64,000 nt of DNA. Origin: Tritrichomonas musculus (lineage: Eukaryota > Parabasalia > Tritrichomonadida > Tritrichomonadidae). The notes under the pieces were generated by a model, which was not told the DNA's origin, ran no database searches, and saw nothing but the letters and a program-made list of their open reading frames with translations. How positions within the stretch are numbered: the first letter of the stretch is position 1; each line of letters begins with the position of its first letter. Of this stretch, positions 1 to 9,616 are shown one piece after another. The translations under genes were made by a program, and so were the position numbers. The DNA is taken from positions 7,564,001 through 7,628,000 of the forward strand of contig JAPFFF010000001.1 of NCBI GenBank assembly GCA_039105265.1. Direction: 5' to 3'.

Positions 1-218
1 GTAGAAGCAGCTGCAGAATCGCAACACTTTTCAATTGCGGAAAGTTTTCCCATCAACATTGCACTTAATTGTTCTACGTCGTCACAAGTTGCGGGATCAA
101 CATTTGGTGTTTCTGGAACTGGAATATTGGCATCATGAATGATACGATCGAACATTTCGTTCATTTGAACAAGATTTGCCCGAAGCTGCGCGTTTGGATT
201 GGAGGGTGTGTCGGACAT
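1..218 (-). CDS. Hypothetical protein, N-terminal part only (runs off left edge)
   Basis: An open frame on the minus strand starts at an ATG at 216-218 and stays open to the edge of the window, giving about 72 residues beginning MSDTPSNPNAQLRANL. The composition is ordinary for a soluble protein (Asn, Asp, Ala, Met) and unlike the AT-rich spacer beside it, which supports real coding sequence. The visible part looks helical (LVQMNEMFDRIIHD; VEQLSAMLMGKLSAIEKC). I do not recognise the family. The C-terminus is missing because of the window, not because of a mutation. Confidence 0.6.
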   Translation of the reverse strand, partial: MSDTPSNPNAQLRANLVQMNEMFDRIIHDANIPVPETPNVDPATCDDVEQLSAMLMGKLSAIEKCCDSAAAS

Positions 219-1053
219 ATTATAAAGCAACCGTTATTTTTTCCTTCACATTTATTTCAAAGCATATAAAATTTTTTAGAAGAATACGTTTTGTTTTAAG
301 CTTAAGGTTATTGATTTTATTATTATAATATTTAACACTATTTAAACTTTTTTTCATCTTCAAATATTTCTTGTTTTGTATTATTTTAAATTGAATATTA
401 ATTGATTCCGTTAATTTTCAAAATTACTTTTTTAAAATAATTCTAACTTATTATGTAATAAAATAATACTAAAAAGAATTTGATTTTAATTTATATTTAT
501 CAATTACAATACTATAACTGGATTATTATATTGATTATAATATTATGAAAGCATATATTTCTATTTAAAAATCAAAAAGTGATTTCACACATAAAAAGTT
601 TCAGGTATCATCAGAATAATTCGTTCTTAGAATATTTCCTTTTTATATTAAGATTTATAAATAAAAATAACTTATTTTAGATTTTTTTGATATTTTTTTA
701 TTTATTATTTTATAAATGAAATATATTCTCAAACTATGAAGTATAATTAGTATAATATTTTTTTATTTTGAAAGAATTTTTAATGAATCATAAATGTTTA
801 TCAAATAAAATACCGTATTTAAATAATTTTATCTTATTAAAGTTAATCTGTATCAAAATATTCGGCCTAGAAAATTCAATAGTTTATTTCAAATTCAATT
901 AATGTAACGTTCGAAAAATGTATACGTTTATATTCAATTTAAAATACGTACGTTTATATTTTTTTTGAAAAGAAAAAAATTAAAATATTCTAAAAAATAT
1001 TAAATATATGCTTTTTAATATACATAATAAAACATTTAGTCGATTCTAATTAA
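219..1053. other. AT-rich spacer
   Basis: About 830 bp of very AT-rich DNA between two minus-strand genes. A Myb-like TAACGG core (on the minus strand) lies a few bases upstream of the start of the left gene. I see no ORF, RNA gene or clear inverted repeat here. Confidence 0.6.
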
Positions 1054-2715
1054 TCATTTTTGAAAAAACTTAAATATAAGTGAGATAACTTGCAGAACAT
1101 TTTCCAAATCTTCGCTTCTATCACTTAAGCCAGAAATTTCTTTTTCAACTGAATCAGAACATTCAAGCAAATCTTCATTTTCAGCGATTTGAGCGAAATC
1201 AGGAGGACCGCTTGAAATCATTATATAAATAATTTGAAACATTCTTCTTAAAAGACATGAATCTTTGATTGATGTTAACATTGAAATAAGGAACGAAAGG
1301 CCACCACCAGCAGCCACGCAATAACGTATATTTGAATTTGACAATGAAATAAAATTAAAACTTTCGTCATCTGTATTTGCGCTAGTGCTATTTTCATCAT
1401 CACCACGCCATTGTGAACAATATTTATTAACTTTTGGGCTTATTTCAAATGATTGACTTTCATCACCAATCAATGGAGAAATAATTTCAAAAAATCTTGT
1501 GATACATTTAGCACTGTGCTCTTTGTTATGAAATTCGATACCAGGGGCAGCAATAATAATTTCTCTAATTAATCCTTCATTGAAAAAAACTCGCCACATT
1601 TGATCCATCATTTTTTCAATTAGATTGAAAACAACAGACGATGATTCTGAATAATGCTGTATAACTGTTTTTATCAAAATGTGTGTAAATTCAGTTGAAT
1701 AAAACACATCAAAAATTTGATTTGAATTTTGAATAACAAATATTTGACTCTCATTCAAATTTTTCTCATTTGACAAAAATTCAATTCTATTAATACAAAA
1801 TAACAAAATCGAAAAACAATTGGCTAAAACTGTTCTGTCGGCATATCTGAATGGCAATAAAATATTTTCAATTAATTCATTTTTTAGTGCACATGCTAAA
1901 GATATATCATTGAATTTTTCAAAGAGAAGAAGGAGTGCTTTTGATCCATATATCAAGGCTTCCTTATTTGATGAAGATTTTAAAGATTGAACTAAAATAG
2001 GTGGTAAAATGGTTGAAAAATCAGAATGTTCATTAAGAACATTATCACTCTGAACGAAAGATAGAACTAGCTTTAATGATATAATTTTAAGACCATATGA
2101 ACTCTTACTGCAAATGTTTGTTTCTATAATCTCAAAAAGATCTGGTGTAACAAAAAGAATAACATGAGTGGGAATATATGTTGATAGATTGGCGAGTGCT
2201 GAAATTGAGGCAACACTAAAAACACCACAAAGACCATTTAAGTTTGCATTTTTTGTATTTTTAAGTTTGATAGTATTTAAAATCAATAATTTGATTAAAT
2301 CATCATTAATTAATTCTGGTTTGAAACTTTTGATATTCCACATATTTGCAAGAAGTTTTGCTGTATTAACAAATAACTGAAAGTCAGGAATACCATTTAC
2401 ATCATTACTACCGTCGTAATCGATCAGTTTTAAAAATAAATTTAGTATTTCAACAAGTTTTAAAATAAATTCTGTCTGATATTTAATATTATCAGATTTA
2501 AAACCATTTAATGATGTAATACTCACCAGCGAATTCATTGAATTAGCAACATCTTTGTCATTTATAACGTTACTGACGAGAGTTTGGAAATCACTTAAAA
2601 TAAATCTTTTTCTAGAATTGAATATTTGAAAACAAGCACCATCATGCAATTCTACAACATTGTCTATAGCTATATCAGTTCTTGTTTGCATAGTTTCTGT
2701 TTTATAAATCTCCAT
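1054..2715 (-). CDS. Hypothetical alpha-helical repeat (ARM/HEAT-like) protein, 553 aa
   Basis: This is a complete single-exon frame from an ATG at 2715. The protein is a run of amphipathic helices rich in Leu, Ile, Ser and Asn, with no transmembrane segment or signal peptide. The pattern (for example NTAKLLANMWNI, ALIYGSKALLLLFEK, LANCFSILLFCINR) is typical of armadillo/HEAT solenoids, which usually act as scaffolds. I cannot name a family. An acidic loop (GDDENSTSANTDDES) lies near residue 440. It diverges from the Rab gene over a 341-bp spacer. An AACTTTTTC element lies about 43 nt upstream of the ATG on its strand. The solenoid call is inference from helix pattern only. Confidence 0.7.
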   Translation of the reverse strand: MEIYKTETMQTRTDIAIDNVVELHDGACFQIFNSRKRFILSDFQTLVSNVINDKDVANSMNSLVSITSLNGFKSDNIKYQTEFILKLVEILNLFLKLIDYDGSNDVNGIPDFQLFVNTAKLLANMWNIKSFKPELINDDLIKLLILNTIKLKNTKNANLNGLCGVFSVASISALANLSTYIPTHVILFVTPDLFEIIETNICSKSSYGLKIISLKLVLSFVQSDNVLNEHSDFSTILPPILVQSLKSSSNKEALIYGSKALLLLFEKFNDISLACALKNELIENILLPFRYADRTVLANCFSILLFCINRIEFLSNEKNLNESQIFVIQNSNQIFDVFYSTEFTHILIKTVIQHYSESSSVVFNLIEKMMDQMWRVFFNEGLIREIIIAAPGIEFHNKEHSAKCITRFFEIISPLIGDESQSFEISPKVNKYCSQWRGDDENSTSANTDDESFNFISLSNSNIRYCVAAGGGLSFLISMLTSIKDSCLLRRMFQIIYIMISSGPPDFAQIAENEDLLECSDSVEKEISGLSDRSEDLENVLQVISLIFKFFQK

Positions 2716-3056
2716 TTTTCAAAAATTTTTAAACATTAATAATTAAATGAACAAAATGAAAAAGTTCCTCCAAGTTGAAAATATATATAAAACATACAAT
2801 GTTTATCAACTTTTTCATAGTTCTGATATGAAAAAGTTTATATTAATAATTTGTTTATTTTGTATTTATCTTATTAAAAAACAAATATTTATTCCTTATA
2901 AAAATTAATTAAGAAATTATATAACTATATAATATTTATTAAAATATATTTTCACTTGTATATGAATTGGATATCAATAAACAAGAAATTTAGTACGTGA
3001 ATTTTGTTTCTTAAGAAAAATTTATTTTGGAATTCTAAAATTTTCATTTTTGATTT
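2716..3056. promoter_or_regulatory. Divergent intergenic region with three AACTTTTTC elements
   Basis: The region separates the minus-strand helical-repeat gene and the plus-strand Rab gene. It holds the 9-mer AACTTTTTC three times: on the minus strand at 2758-2766 and 2830-2838, and on the plus strand at 2808-2816. The same word, complete or as its ACTTTTT core, sits close upstream of other minus-strand starts in the window (8502, 9616, 12217). A promoter role is inference. Confidence 0.35.
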
Positions 3057-3635
3057 ATGAATGTGATCGAGGCTAAAGTTGTTTTTCTTGGATCTGCCTC
3101 TGTCGGAAAGACATGCATCGTTAATCGTGCAACTTCTGATTATTTTGACCCAGAGCAAGTATCAACAGTTGGCGCATCTTTTTCTGCAAAAAGAATAACA
3201 ACAGAAAAATCTTGTGTTACTCTTCGAATTTGGGATACAGCTGGCCAAGAACGCTATAGATCTCTTGCCCCAATGTATTTTCATGCAGCTAATGCTGTAG
3301 TTGTCGTTTTTTCACTTAACTCAATCGACACATTGGAAGACGCAGCAACATGGGTTGATGAACTTAAAGAACATTACGATGAGATACCTCTTTTGTACCT
3401 TGTTGGGAACAAAGCCGATTTAACAGATGAAAGAACAGTATCAATTGAACAAGCAAGCGACATGGCTGACAAATTAAATGCCAGCTATTTGGAAACTTCA
3501 GCCAAAACTGGCCAAAATATAAACGAACTATTTGAAGATATTGCATACCATATTGAAAAAGCTGAACCTTCGGTGCCAGTTGTTACACCAACTCCACTTA
3601 CACAAAGAAGTCCAAGTAATAAAGGCTGTTGTTAA
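3057..3635 (+). CDS. Rab-family small GTPase
   Basis: A 192-residue Ras-superfamily GTPase, the usual length for a Rab. The nucleotide-binding motifs are all present: P-loop GSASVGKT (12-19), a switch I threonine in VSTVG (about 37-38), WDTAGQE (59-65), NKAD (118-121) and ETSAK (146-150). The protein ends in GCC, a typical Rab double-cysteine geranylgeranylation site, so membrane attachment is expected. The switch region (WDTAGQERYRSLAPMYFHAANA) is closest in style to the Rab5/Rab22 endosomal group, but I cannot fix the subtype. Rabs cycle between GTP and GDP forms to direct vesicle traffic. The gene has no intron and converges with the LRR gene downstream. Confidence 0.93.
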   Translation: MNVIEAKVVFLGSASVGKTCIVNRATSDYFDPEQVSTVGASFSAKRITTEKSCVTLRIWDTAGQERYRSLAPMYFHAANAVVVVFSLNSIDTLEDAATWVDELKEHYDEIPLLYLVGNKADLTDERTVSIEQASDMADKLNASYLETSAKTGQNINELFEDIAYHIEKAEPSVPVVTPTPLTQRSPSNKGCC

Positions 3636-3981
3636 AATTATATGTATTTTTTTAAAAAATTATTTTCAAAATATATAATTTTTTTAATTTTTCTACAATA
3701 ATAACTTATTAAATCAATATTTTAATTTTACTTAAGCATTTTTCTAAAAGATATAAACTGAAAACCAATATAAAATGCCTAAAGAGGAAATGCTATATTA
3801 ATAATGACTATTATTCCCTCTATTTTAAACATTCTATGCCAAATATTAAACTTGATGATACAAACAAATTCATTTTAGTTCTCAATTTCAAAAATCAAGT
3901 TTTTGCAAAATCAAATGAATTAAAAATTTTATTTAAAAGGAGAACAACAAAAGAAAAACTCAATTGGAAATATTATTTATA
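3636..3981. other. Convergent 3' spacer
   Basis: About 345 bp between the ends of the Rab gene and the minus-strand LRR gene. It is AT-rich and must hold both 3' UTRs. The Rab stop codon overlaps TAAA, the word that serves as polyadenylation signal in Trichomonas. Nothing else is visible. Confidence 0.45.
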
Positions 3982-6900
3982 TCACTGCCTGTTTTTTCTA
4001 GATGATCTAGATGCACTTGAAGATAATATATCATCTTCACTTGAGTTATCCAAATACTTAGAATGAAGAGGAACAATATCTTCTGTTGATGGAGAGTCGC
4101 TTGATTCACTAAGAGGTTGGCGGCTCTTTCTTTTTTGGACTGGTTTCTTTCCTTTTGTTTCATTTTCAGAATAATCAGAATCAGTTTCTTCATAACGATT
4201 TGAACTATATTCTCTATTTCTCTTGTTCTTCTGCGAGCTGCGTGCTGATGAGTAAGAAGAAGAAGGCCTCTTTGCGTTTTTGCTATTTCGGCGCTGGGAA
4301 TAGTTTTCTTCATCATCAGATTCATTATCACTTGATTCATCATTACCGTATCTTTTATTTCGGGGACTGGAAGGCCTTTTCGTTTGACTTGACCTTCTGT
4401 TTTTGGAAAGCTTTTTACGATCATTTTCTGAGTCTGAATCATTATAATCGTCATTTTCGCTTGATTCTGATAATTTTCTATTTTTTCTCTTGTTTTTGTG
4501 TTTCTTTGAGTTGGAAACGTCATATTCACTTGAATCTGATTCAGAATTTTCTGACAATTCTCTGCCTTTACGAGCTGATTTTCTCTTTGTTTGCTGTGAT
4601 AACCTCTTTTTCTTTGATGATGATCTATTTTCATCTTCTTCAGAATCGCTTCTCCTTGCTCTAGATTTTCTTGATGAACTTCTTGTATCGACTTCATCAT
4701 CATCTTCATCAGATTCATTTTTCTTTGTTTTAGATTTTCTTGATGATTTCCTTGATGACCTTCTTGAATCGACTTCATCATCATCTTCATCAGATTCATT
4801 TTTCTTTGTTTTAGATTTTCTTGATGATTTCCTTGATGACCTTCTTGAATCAGCTTCATCATCATCTTCATCATCAGATTCATTTTTCTTTGTTTTAGAT
4901 TTTCTTGATGATTTTCTTGATGACCTTCTTGAATCGACTTCATCATCATCTTCATCATCAGATTCATTTTCCTTCTCTCTAGATCTTCTTGAACCACCTT
5001 TATTTGGCTTTTCCTTGCCTGATTTCTTTTTATTAGGCTTTTCTTCCTCAGAATCATTATCCTGTTCTGATTTGTTGGAATTTTCATTCTGATCAGTTGA
5101 TTCATCAAGGCTTACATTAGGATCACTTTCTATGCTAGCTGATCGTTTCATTGGCTTGTTCTGATCAGAGGATGGAAGTTCCAATGGCTGGGTTGTAAAG
5201 TATTGAAAATCATTATCTTTTTCAACAATATAGGCAGAGAGTTGATGCTCATGATTCCCGTCATCTATTTCAAATTCTTTTTCATCAAGTAAAACTTTTC
5301 TAGTTTCTCTAGAATAAGGACTGTCTTCATCTCTTGCTTCATAAACCCACATCTTTTTTCCTATATTAGTATCACCTCCTTTCAATTCTGTATGAGTATC
5401 ATTCATTCCTTGATTAGGAAGAGGCAAATTAAATTGCTCACAAAACTTGGTATGAGAAATCAAGTATTTCCTTGGAATATCTTTCTTATGTTCTTTCATA
5501 ATATCTTCAACAAGTTTTTTGACTGGCTCATCTGCAGTGAATGGAAGATCATCTGGCAATTTTTTCATTTTCCTATGTGAATTGGTTGATTTGATAAATG
5601 TAATTTGAATCTTACTTAGTCTTTCAATAACTGCTGCCTTTTCTGATGAATTTGAATTATCAATGATTTCTCTGGCATCTTCAATTGGGAAAGGAAATGT
5701 AATCAATGATTTACACTCATTTGAAACTTTTGAAAGTTCCTCTAATTTGTCAGTGTCTTTAATTTTGTTACCATCTATAAGTAATGTTTCAAGTTTTGAT
5801 TGATCTGAATGAAGGAGGTTCTTTAATGGATCAAACATTTCGTCACCAATATGGTTGTTTGAGATATCAAGATATACTATTGATGATGCATAATTTTTAG
5901 CTATTTTTTTTAAAAATGGAAATATTTTTGCTTTCAGGTGATTTGAATGCTCTTCTGTTTCTTCTGAAGGCGGTGTTCCAGCAATTGATATCTTGGTTAA
6001 TTTTGGCGGACGAACTCCTTTAATGGGATCTTTTTTCGGGTCTGAGATATCAAGTAAATTCTCAAGATTTTCTTCTATATTAGCCATTTTATACGAAAAG
6101 TTATCATTAAATGACAATTCAGTAAGATTTTCCATTCTCTTGAATATTGATATGAGATATTCCAAGTCCTTGTCATTCATTCCATTGCAATTAAATGATA
6201 ACGATTTCCATATAGGCAAGTTATATCGCAAGTTTTTCCTCCTTTTCATAGATTTGTTAAATTGGCTTTTACTAAGATCGTCCTCTTTGTCACTAGAAGT
6301 GTATTTTGGATTTGTTAGGAAAGATCTGAAAAGATATAAAATATTTTCATTATTCAAATTGAGACCATCTAGACATAATTTGAAATCTTTCAAATTAACA
6401 TTACAGGCAATTTCATTTATAATCTTGGAGAGACTTTCGTATAAAACTGAATCGTCTTTCTTTCTTTTTGATCCCTCATTAGGGCTTCTCATATAACTTA
6501 AATCCAGAGAATTCAAATGCTCAGAATTTTGGATGAATTGAATAAGATATCTAAGTGGGCTTTGATTTTCATCCATTTGGAATTTTTTAAGAATAAGTGT
6601 TTCTATAGGCAAATTATACTCGTTTAGGGCCTTGAGAATCATTGTAATATCTTCGTTGCCCATTGAACTAAAGTCGACATATTTGAGTTTCGGGCCATGC
6701 TTTTTGAGTGAATTTAAGAAAGACTCGAAGGAGTTTTTGCATTCATTATTGAGTTGATTTCCTGAATACAGTAAAAATTGCAAATCATGCATTTTTTGAT
6801 TTTCTGAAAGGGCTTTGAATAATAAAGATGAATTCTTAGCAGAAATATGGCAGAAAGAAAGGTTGAGATATTGAATTGCAACAGTTGAATCTTCAATAAT

Positions 6901-8502
6901 TTTTTGAAAAGAGTCAATGTCCTTAATTTTGTTTTCAGATAGATTCCAATATGCAATTTTTGATCCATCTAAAAGATGAATGGCCTCGGATAGTTCCTTT
7001 ATACCCGATTTAATACCACAGTTTTCAAAGTGAATTATACGTAATTTTTGATTCATTGCTAAAAGCTCGACTGATGACTCGATAATACTTGGCTTGTATA
7101 AGTTGCGTGCACAGATACCTGCTATGAAATCCATTTTATTTAATGAATAAAAAATTGGAAGAAGATCTTTGACATCTTTATAACCATCTCTTTCCTCAGC
7201 TTTGATTTGAACCTTATGCTTGCCTTTATGCTTATCTTTGCTTTTACCTTTCTTATCTTCGCTATTACGATCTTCTTTTTTCTCTTTCTCTTTATCATCT
7301 TTTTTGGCTTCTTCGTTATCTTTTTTGTCTTCATCATCTTCTTTTTTGTCTTCATCATCTTCTTTTTTGTCTTCATCAACTTCTTTTTGTTCTTCTTCTT
7401 TATTACCTTTTTTCTTGCTTTTATTTTTGTCTTTGCTCTTATCTTTATTTTTGTCTTTGCTCTTGCCTTTATTTTTGTCTTTATTTTTCTTATCATCGTC
7501 ATTATTTTTTTTATCTTTCTTATCTTTACTTCCTTTCTTATCTTTATTTTTCTCTTTGTTTTCATCTTTATTTTCGTCATTTTCATCATCCTTTTCTTCG
7601 TTACCTTCATCTTTTACATCTTCAGGATCATTATCACCCTTTTCTTCATTATCACCCTTTTCTTTGCCATCATCTTTTTTTTCATTATCATTATCATTTT
7701 CATTTTGATTATCTCCATTTTTGCCATTTTCAATTTCTTTATAAGATAAACGTATAATCTCCGACTTTTTCCTTTTAGGTGCGATACTAGAAGAAAGCTC
7801 AAGGGGAAGTTGAGAAATATCGATGATTGAGTAACCTGATAATATTAAACTGTGCAGGTAGCGAACAACCTCCTGATTAAATGGACGCTTTTCTTTAGTG
7901 GAATTAGCAAAATAAGAAAATTGAAACCTTTGAGATGGCGAAAGAACAACGTTTTTATGATGAACTTCGGTTTTACCTTCGGTCTCATCTTCCGTGTCAT
8001 CTTCGGTGTCATCTTCGGTTTCATTTTCAAAAACAATCTTTGGGAAATGGTTCAGCATGTCAGATTTTATATCAAGCTTTTCTTTTGGAAATGAAAATAT
8101 ATGATTGCGGTACAAGAGCTGGGCAAATCTTGTACTTCCAGGCCCCTTACATGAAAGATGCACTTCACGACAAACTTCGGGATTTTTAGTATCAGGTAAA
8201 TTGATATTTAAGAAAACAAATCCTTCGTCTTTGACATACATTGTATCAACATATAGGATATGTATAATTGAATTAGAGTCAATCAATTCAAGCTTTCCTT
8301 CCTTTGGGATAAAGAGGCCAATAAAATGGGGACTGAGTGCCACAACTCCTTCTTCCTTGTAAGATTTTTGATCAAATCGAATTCTTGCTCGAAATTGAAA
8401 ATGAATTGGTTGGGATTGGTATTTATTAAACTCACTTTCAATTGCTTTGTTTTCTTCTTCTGTAAATGGTACATCTTCAGAATGATTCTTGTTCTTCGTC
8501 AT
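3982..8502 (-). CDS. CARMIL-like leucine-rich repeat protein with long charged tail, 1506 aa
   Basis: A single-exon gene from an ATG at 8502. The N-terminal 140 residues resemble the PH-like domain of the CARMIL/LRRC16 family (YKEEGVVALSPHFIGLFIP, then a basic end before FAQLLYRN). A very acidic/lysine-rich linker follows (about 250-430, repeated KDKNK and EDKKEDD). Leucine-rich repeats cover roughly 440-960 (for example LRIIHFENCGIKSGI, SIVYLDISNNHIGDEMF). The last 450 residues are disordered Ser/Arg/Lys/Asp sequence with a 27-28-residue tandem repeat. CARMIL proteins bind capping protein and membranes and regulate actin, but I see no clear capping-protein-interaction motif, so that role is inferred from architecture. 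The gene at 42966 is a shorter relative. The acidic and lysine-rich stretches read as false hydrophobic or serine-rich frames on the other strand. Confidence 0.8.
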   Translation of the reverse strand: MTKNKNHSEDVPFTEEENKAIESEFNKYQSQPIHFQFRARIRFDQKSYKEEGVVALSPHFIGLFIPKEGKLELIDSNSIIHILYVDTMYVKDEGFVFLNINLPDTKNPEVCREVHLSCKGPGSTRFAQLLYRNHIFSFPKEKLDIKSDMLNHFPKIVFENETEDDTEDDTEDETEGKTEVHHKNVVLSPSQRFQFSYFANSTKEKRPFNQEVVRYLHSLILSGYSIIDISQLPLELSSSIAPKRKKSEIIRLSYKEIENGKNGDNQNENDNDNEKKDDGKEKGDNEEKGDNDPEDVKDEGNEEKDDENDENKDENKEKNKDKKGSKDKKDKKNNDDDKKNKDKNKGKSKDKNKDKSKDKNKSKKKGNKEEEQKEVDEDKKEDDEDKKEDDEDKKDNEEAKKDDKEKEKKEDRNSEDKKGKSKDKHKGKHKVQIKAEERDGYKDVKDLLPIFYSLNKMDFIAGICARNLYKPSIIESSVELLAMNQKLRIIHFENCGIKSGIKELSEAIHLLDGSKIAYWNLSENKIKDIDSFQKIIEDSTVAIQYLNLSFCHISAKNSSLLFKALSENQKMHDLQFLLYSGNQLNNECKNSFESFLNSLKKHGPKLKYVDFSSMGNEDITMILKALNEYNLPIETLILKKFQMDENQSPLRYLIQFIQNSEHLNSLDLSYMRSPNEGSKRKKDDSVLYESLSKIINEIACNVNLKDFKLCLDGLNLNNENILYLFRSFLTNPKYTSSDKEDDLSKSQFNKSMKRRKNLRYNLPIWKSLSFNCNGMNDKDLEYLISIFKRMENLTELSFNDNFSYKMANIEENLENLLDISDPKKDPIKGVRPPKLTKISIAGTPPSEETEEHSNHLKAKIFPFLKKIAKNYASSIVYLDISNNHIGDEMFDPLKNLLHSDQSKLETLLIDGNKIKDTDKLEELSKVSNECKSLITFPFPIEDAREIIDNSNSSEKAAVIERLSKIQITFIKSTNSHRKMKKLPDDLPFTADEPVKKLVEDIMKEHKKDIPRKYLISHTKFCEQFNLPLPNQGMNDTHTELKGGDTNIGKKMWVYEARDEDSPYSRETRKVLLDEKEFEIDDGNHEHQLSAYIVEKDNDFQYFTTQPLELPSSDQNKPMKRSASIESDPNVSLDESTDQNENSNKSEQDNDSEEEKPNKKKSGKEKPNKGGSRRSREKENESDDEDDDEVDSRRSSRKSSRKSKTKKNESDDEDDDEADSRRSSRKSSRKSKTKKNESDEDDDEVDSRRSSRKSSRKSKTKKNESDEDDDEVDTRSSSRKSRARRSDSEEDENRSSSKKKRLSQQTKRKSARKGRELSENSESDSSEYDVSNSKKHKNKRKNRKLSESSENDDYNDSDSENDRKKLSKNRRSSQTKRPSSPRNKRYGNDESSDNESDDEENYSQRRNSKNAKRPSSSYSSARSSQKNKRNREYSSNRYEETDSDYSENETKGKKPVQKRKSRQPLSESSDSPSTEDIVPLHSKYLDNSSEDDILSSSASRSSRKNRQ
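4664..4990 (-). repeat. Intragenic tandem repeat, 84/81-bp unit, about four copies
   Basis: Inside the tail of the LRR gene, a unit coding for about 28 residues (DSRRSSRKSSRKSKTKKN followed by an acidic ESDDEDDDE block) is repeated about four times. Copies differ by loss of one Asp codon (84 versus 81 bp), so the reading frame is kept. The nucleotide copies are nearly identical, which points to recent expansion by slippage or unequal exchange. Copy number is likely to vary between isolates. Confidence 0.85.
7230..7720 (-). repeat. Lys/Asp/Glu low-complexity coding tract
   Basis: This part of the LRR gene is built from degenerate 15-24-bp units encoding KDKNK, KSKDKN and DKKEDDE. It forms the highly charged linker between the PH-like region and the LRRs. 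On the opposite strand the same DNA reads as long Phe/Ile/Leu or Ser/Leu frames, which are not genes. Confidence 0.8.
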
Positions 8503-9076
8503 TTTATTTTAAAAAGTTAATTTTGAATTTTGAAAGACGTTATCAAATTGGTTTTTTTCATTTTCTATTTTTATTTCAATGTACGTGGAATTAAATTCCA
8601 TGAAAAGTATTATTTAACAGTAAATTGAAACTCAAAATATAGTAGATAAAGCGAAAAATATAATAAATAATAAAAAAAGTTATGTCTCTCTTTTTTATTC
8701 TATATTTGTATATCTATTTACACACATATACACAAGCCAACATTCCATAAACCATTGCAATTTCGATAACTGCTTTTGTAAATTATTAATAAAAAGAATA
8801 GCATAATTAAGAAATAGAAGTTAAGAAAACTTCAATTATGATGATTGGAGGATTTGCTTGTAAATTGCATGCTATCTTGTAAATTATATCATTTGGAAAA
8901 AAAAAATTGCATAATTTTAAAGTTAATTTGAAATATGCTATTTCATTCAAATATATCTAGTTCTAATTCCACTGATATCTTAAGGCAAATACAATATAAA
9001 TATTTAATACTAGGAAATATTAATACTAGGAAAGAAAAAGTTCCAAACATTTAGTAGAGAATGTAATCATTTCATT
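8503..9076. other. AT-rich spacer
   Basis: About 570 bp between two minus-strand genes. An AACTTTTT element (minus strand) lies about 10 nt upstream of the ATG at 8502. A short direct repeat (TTAATACTAGGAAA at about 9003 and again about 16 bp on) is near the right end. No ORF or RNA is visible. Confidence 0.5.
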
Positions 9077-9616
9077 TTAAGTCTTTGATACTCTTTCTTT
9101 GCAATTTCTTTGAATATTCACGAACTGCGAATATTGCGATTTAATGTTATTACTTTTCTCTTCACTCTCCTTAAGTACAGAATTTAAAATATCTATAGTT
9201 TGATTTAATCGTATCATATTTAAAGAATCTAGGTCATCAGAGTCCTTTTTCTGTTCAAAATGATCAAAATCATTAAAAAATATTTTTTCTTTGGCCAATT
9301 CCTCTGCAATTCTAAACATTCCATAAGAAGGATAATGTGTAACTAAAAAATTTGATGAACGCGTGTTAAGCATTGAATCTCTTTCTTTCTCTCTTTCATA
9401 AGTTAATGAATCGTATCGATATCGAAAAATCTGCGCATAAAAAGGATTATTTGCATCAAACTTCATTAATTCTATTTCGTTATTGGAGTTGGCTGGCTTT
9501 TTCAGATGATTTTCAGGCAAAGAGACGGAAGGATTTAAAGATTTTCTGCTTTGATTTTGAAACAAGGTACGAATATCAATAATTGATTCTTTTTGATTGA
9601 GAATATTTTGGCTCAT
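9077..9616 (-). CDS. Hypothetical protein, 179 aa
   Basis: A complete frame from an ATG at 9616 with non-repetitive, hydrophilic composition. The central part (NPFYAQIFRYRYDSLTYERE) is rich in aromatic and charged residues, and the C-terminal 60 residues look helical, possibly coiled coil (LNQTIDILNSVLKESEEKS). There is no transmembrane segment, signal peptide or recognisable domain. A GAAACTTTTTCAAAG element lies about 35 nt upstream and another AACTTTTTC further out (near 9720), as for neighbouring genes. I do not recognise it. Confidence 0.6.
   Translation of the reverse strand: MSQNILNQKESIIDIRTLFQNQSRKSLNPSVSLPENHLKKPANSNNEIELMKFDANNPFYAQIFRYRYDSLTYEREKERDSMLNTRSSNFLVTHYPSYGMFRIAEELAKEKIFFNDFDHFEQKKDSDDLDSLNMIRLNQTIDILNSVLKESEEKSNNIKSQYSQFVNIQRNCKERVSKT

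Noticed and set aside
4490-5092. Ser/Asp/Leu/Phe-rich plus-strand frame
   Set aside because: Antisense of the RRSSRKS/DDED tandem repeat in the LRR gene tail.
7207-7749. Long Phe/Ile-rich frame that looks like a membrane protein (also a Ser/Leu-rich frame in the same place)
   Set aside because: It is the antisense of the Lys/Asp/Glu repeat tract in the LRR gene; the composition follows directly from that.
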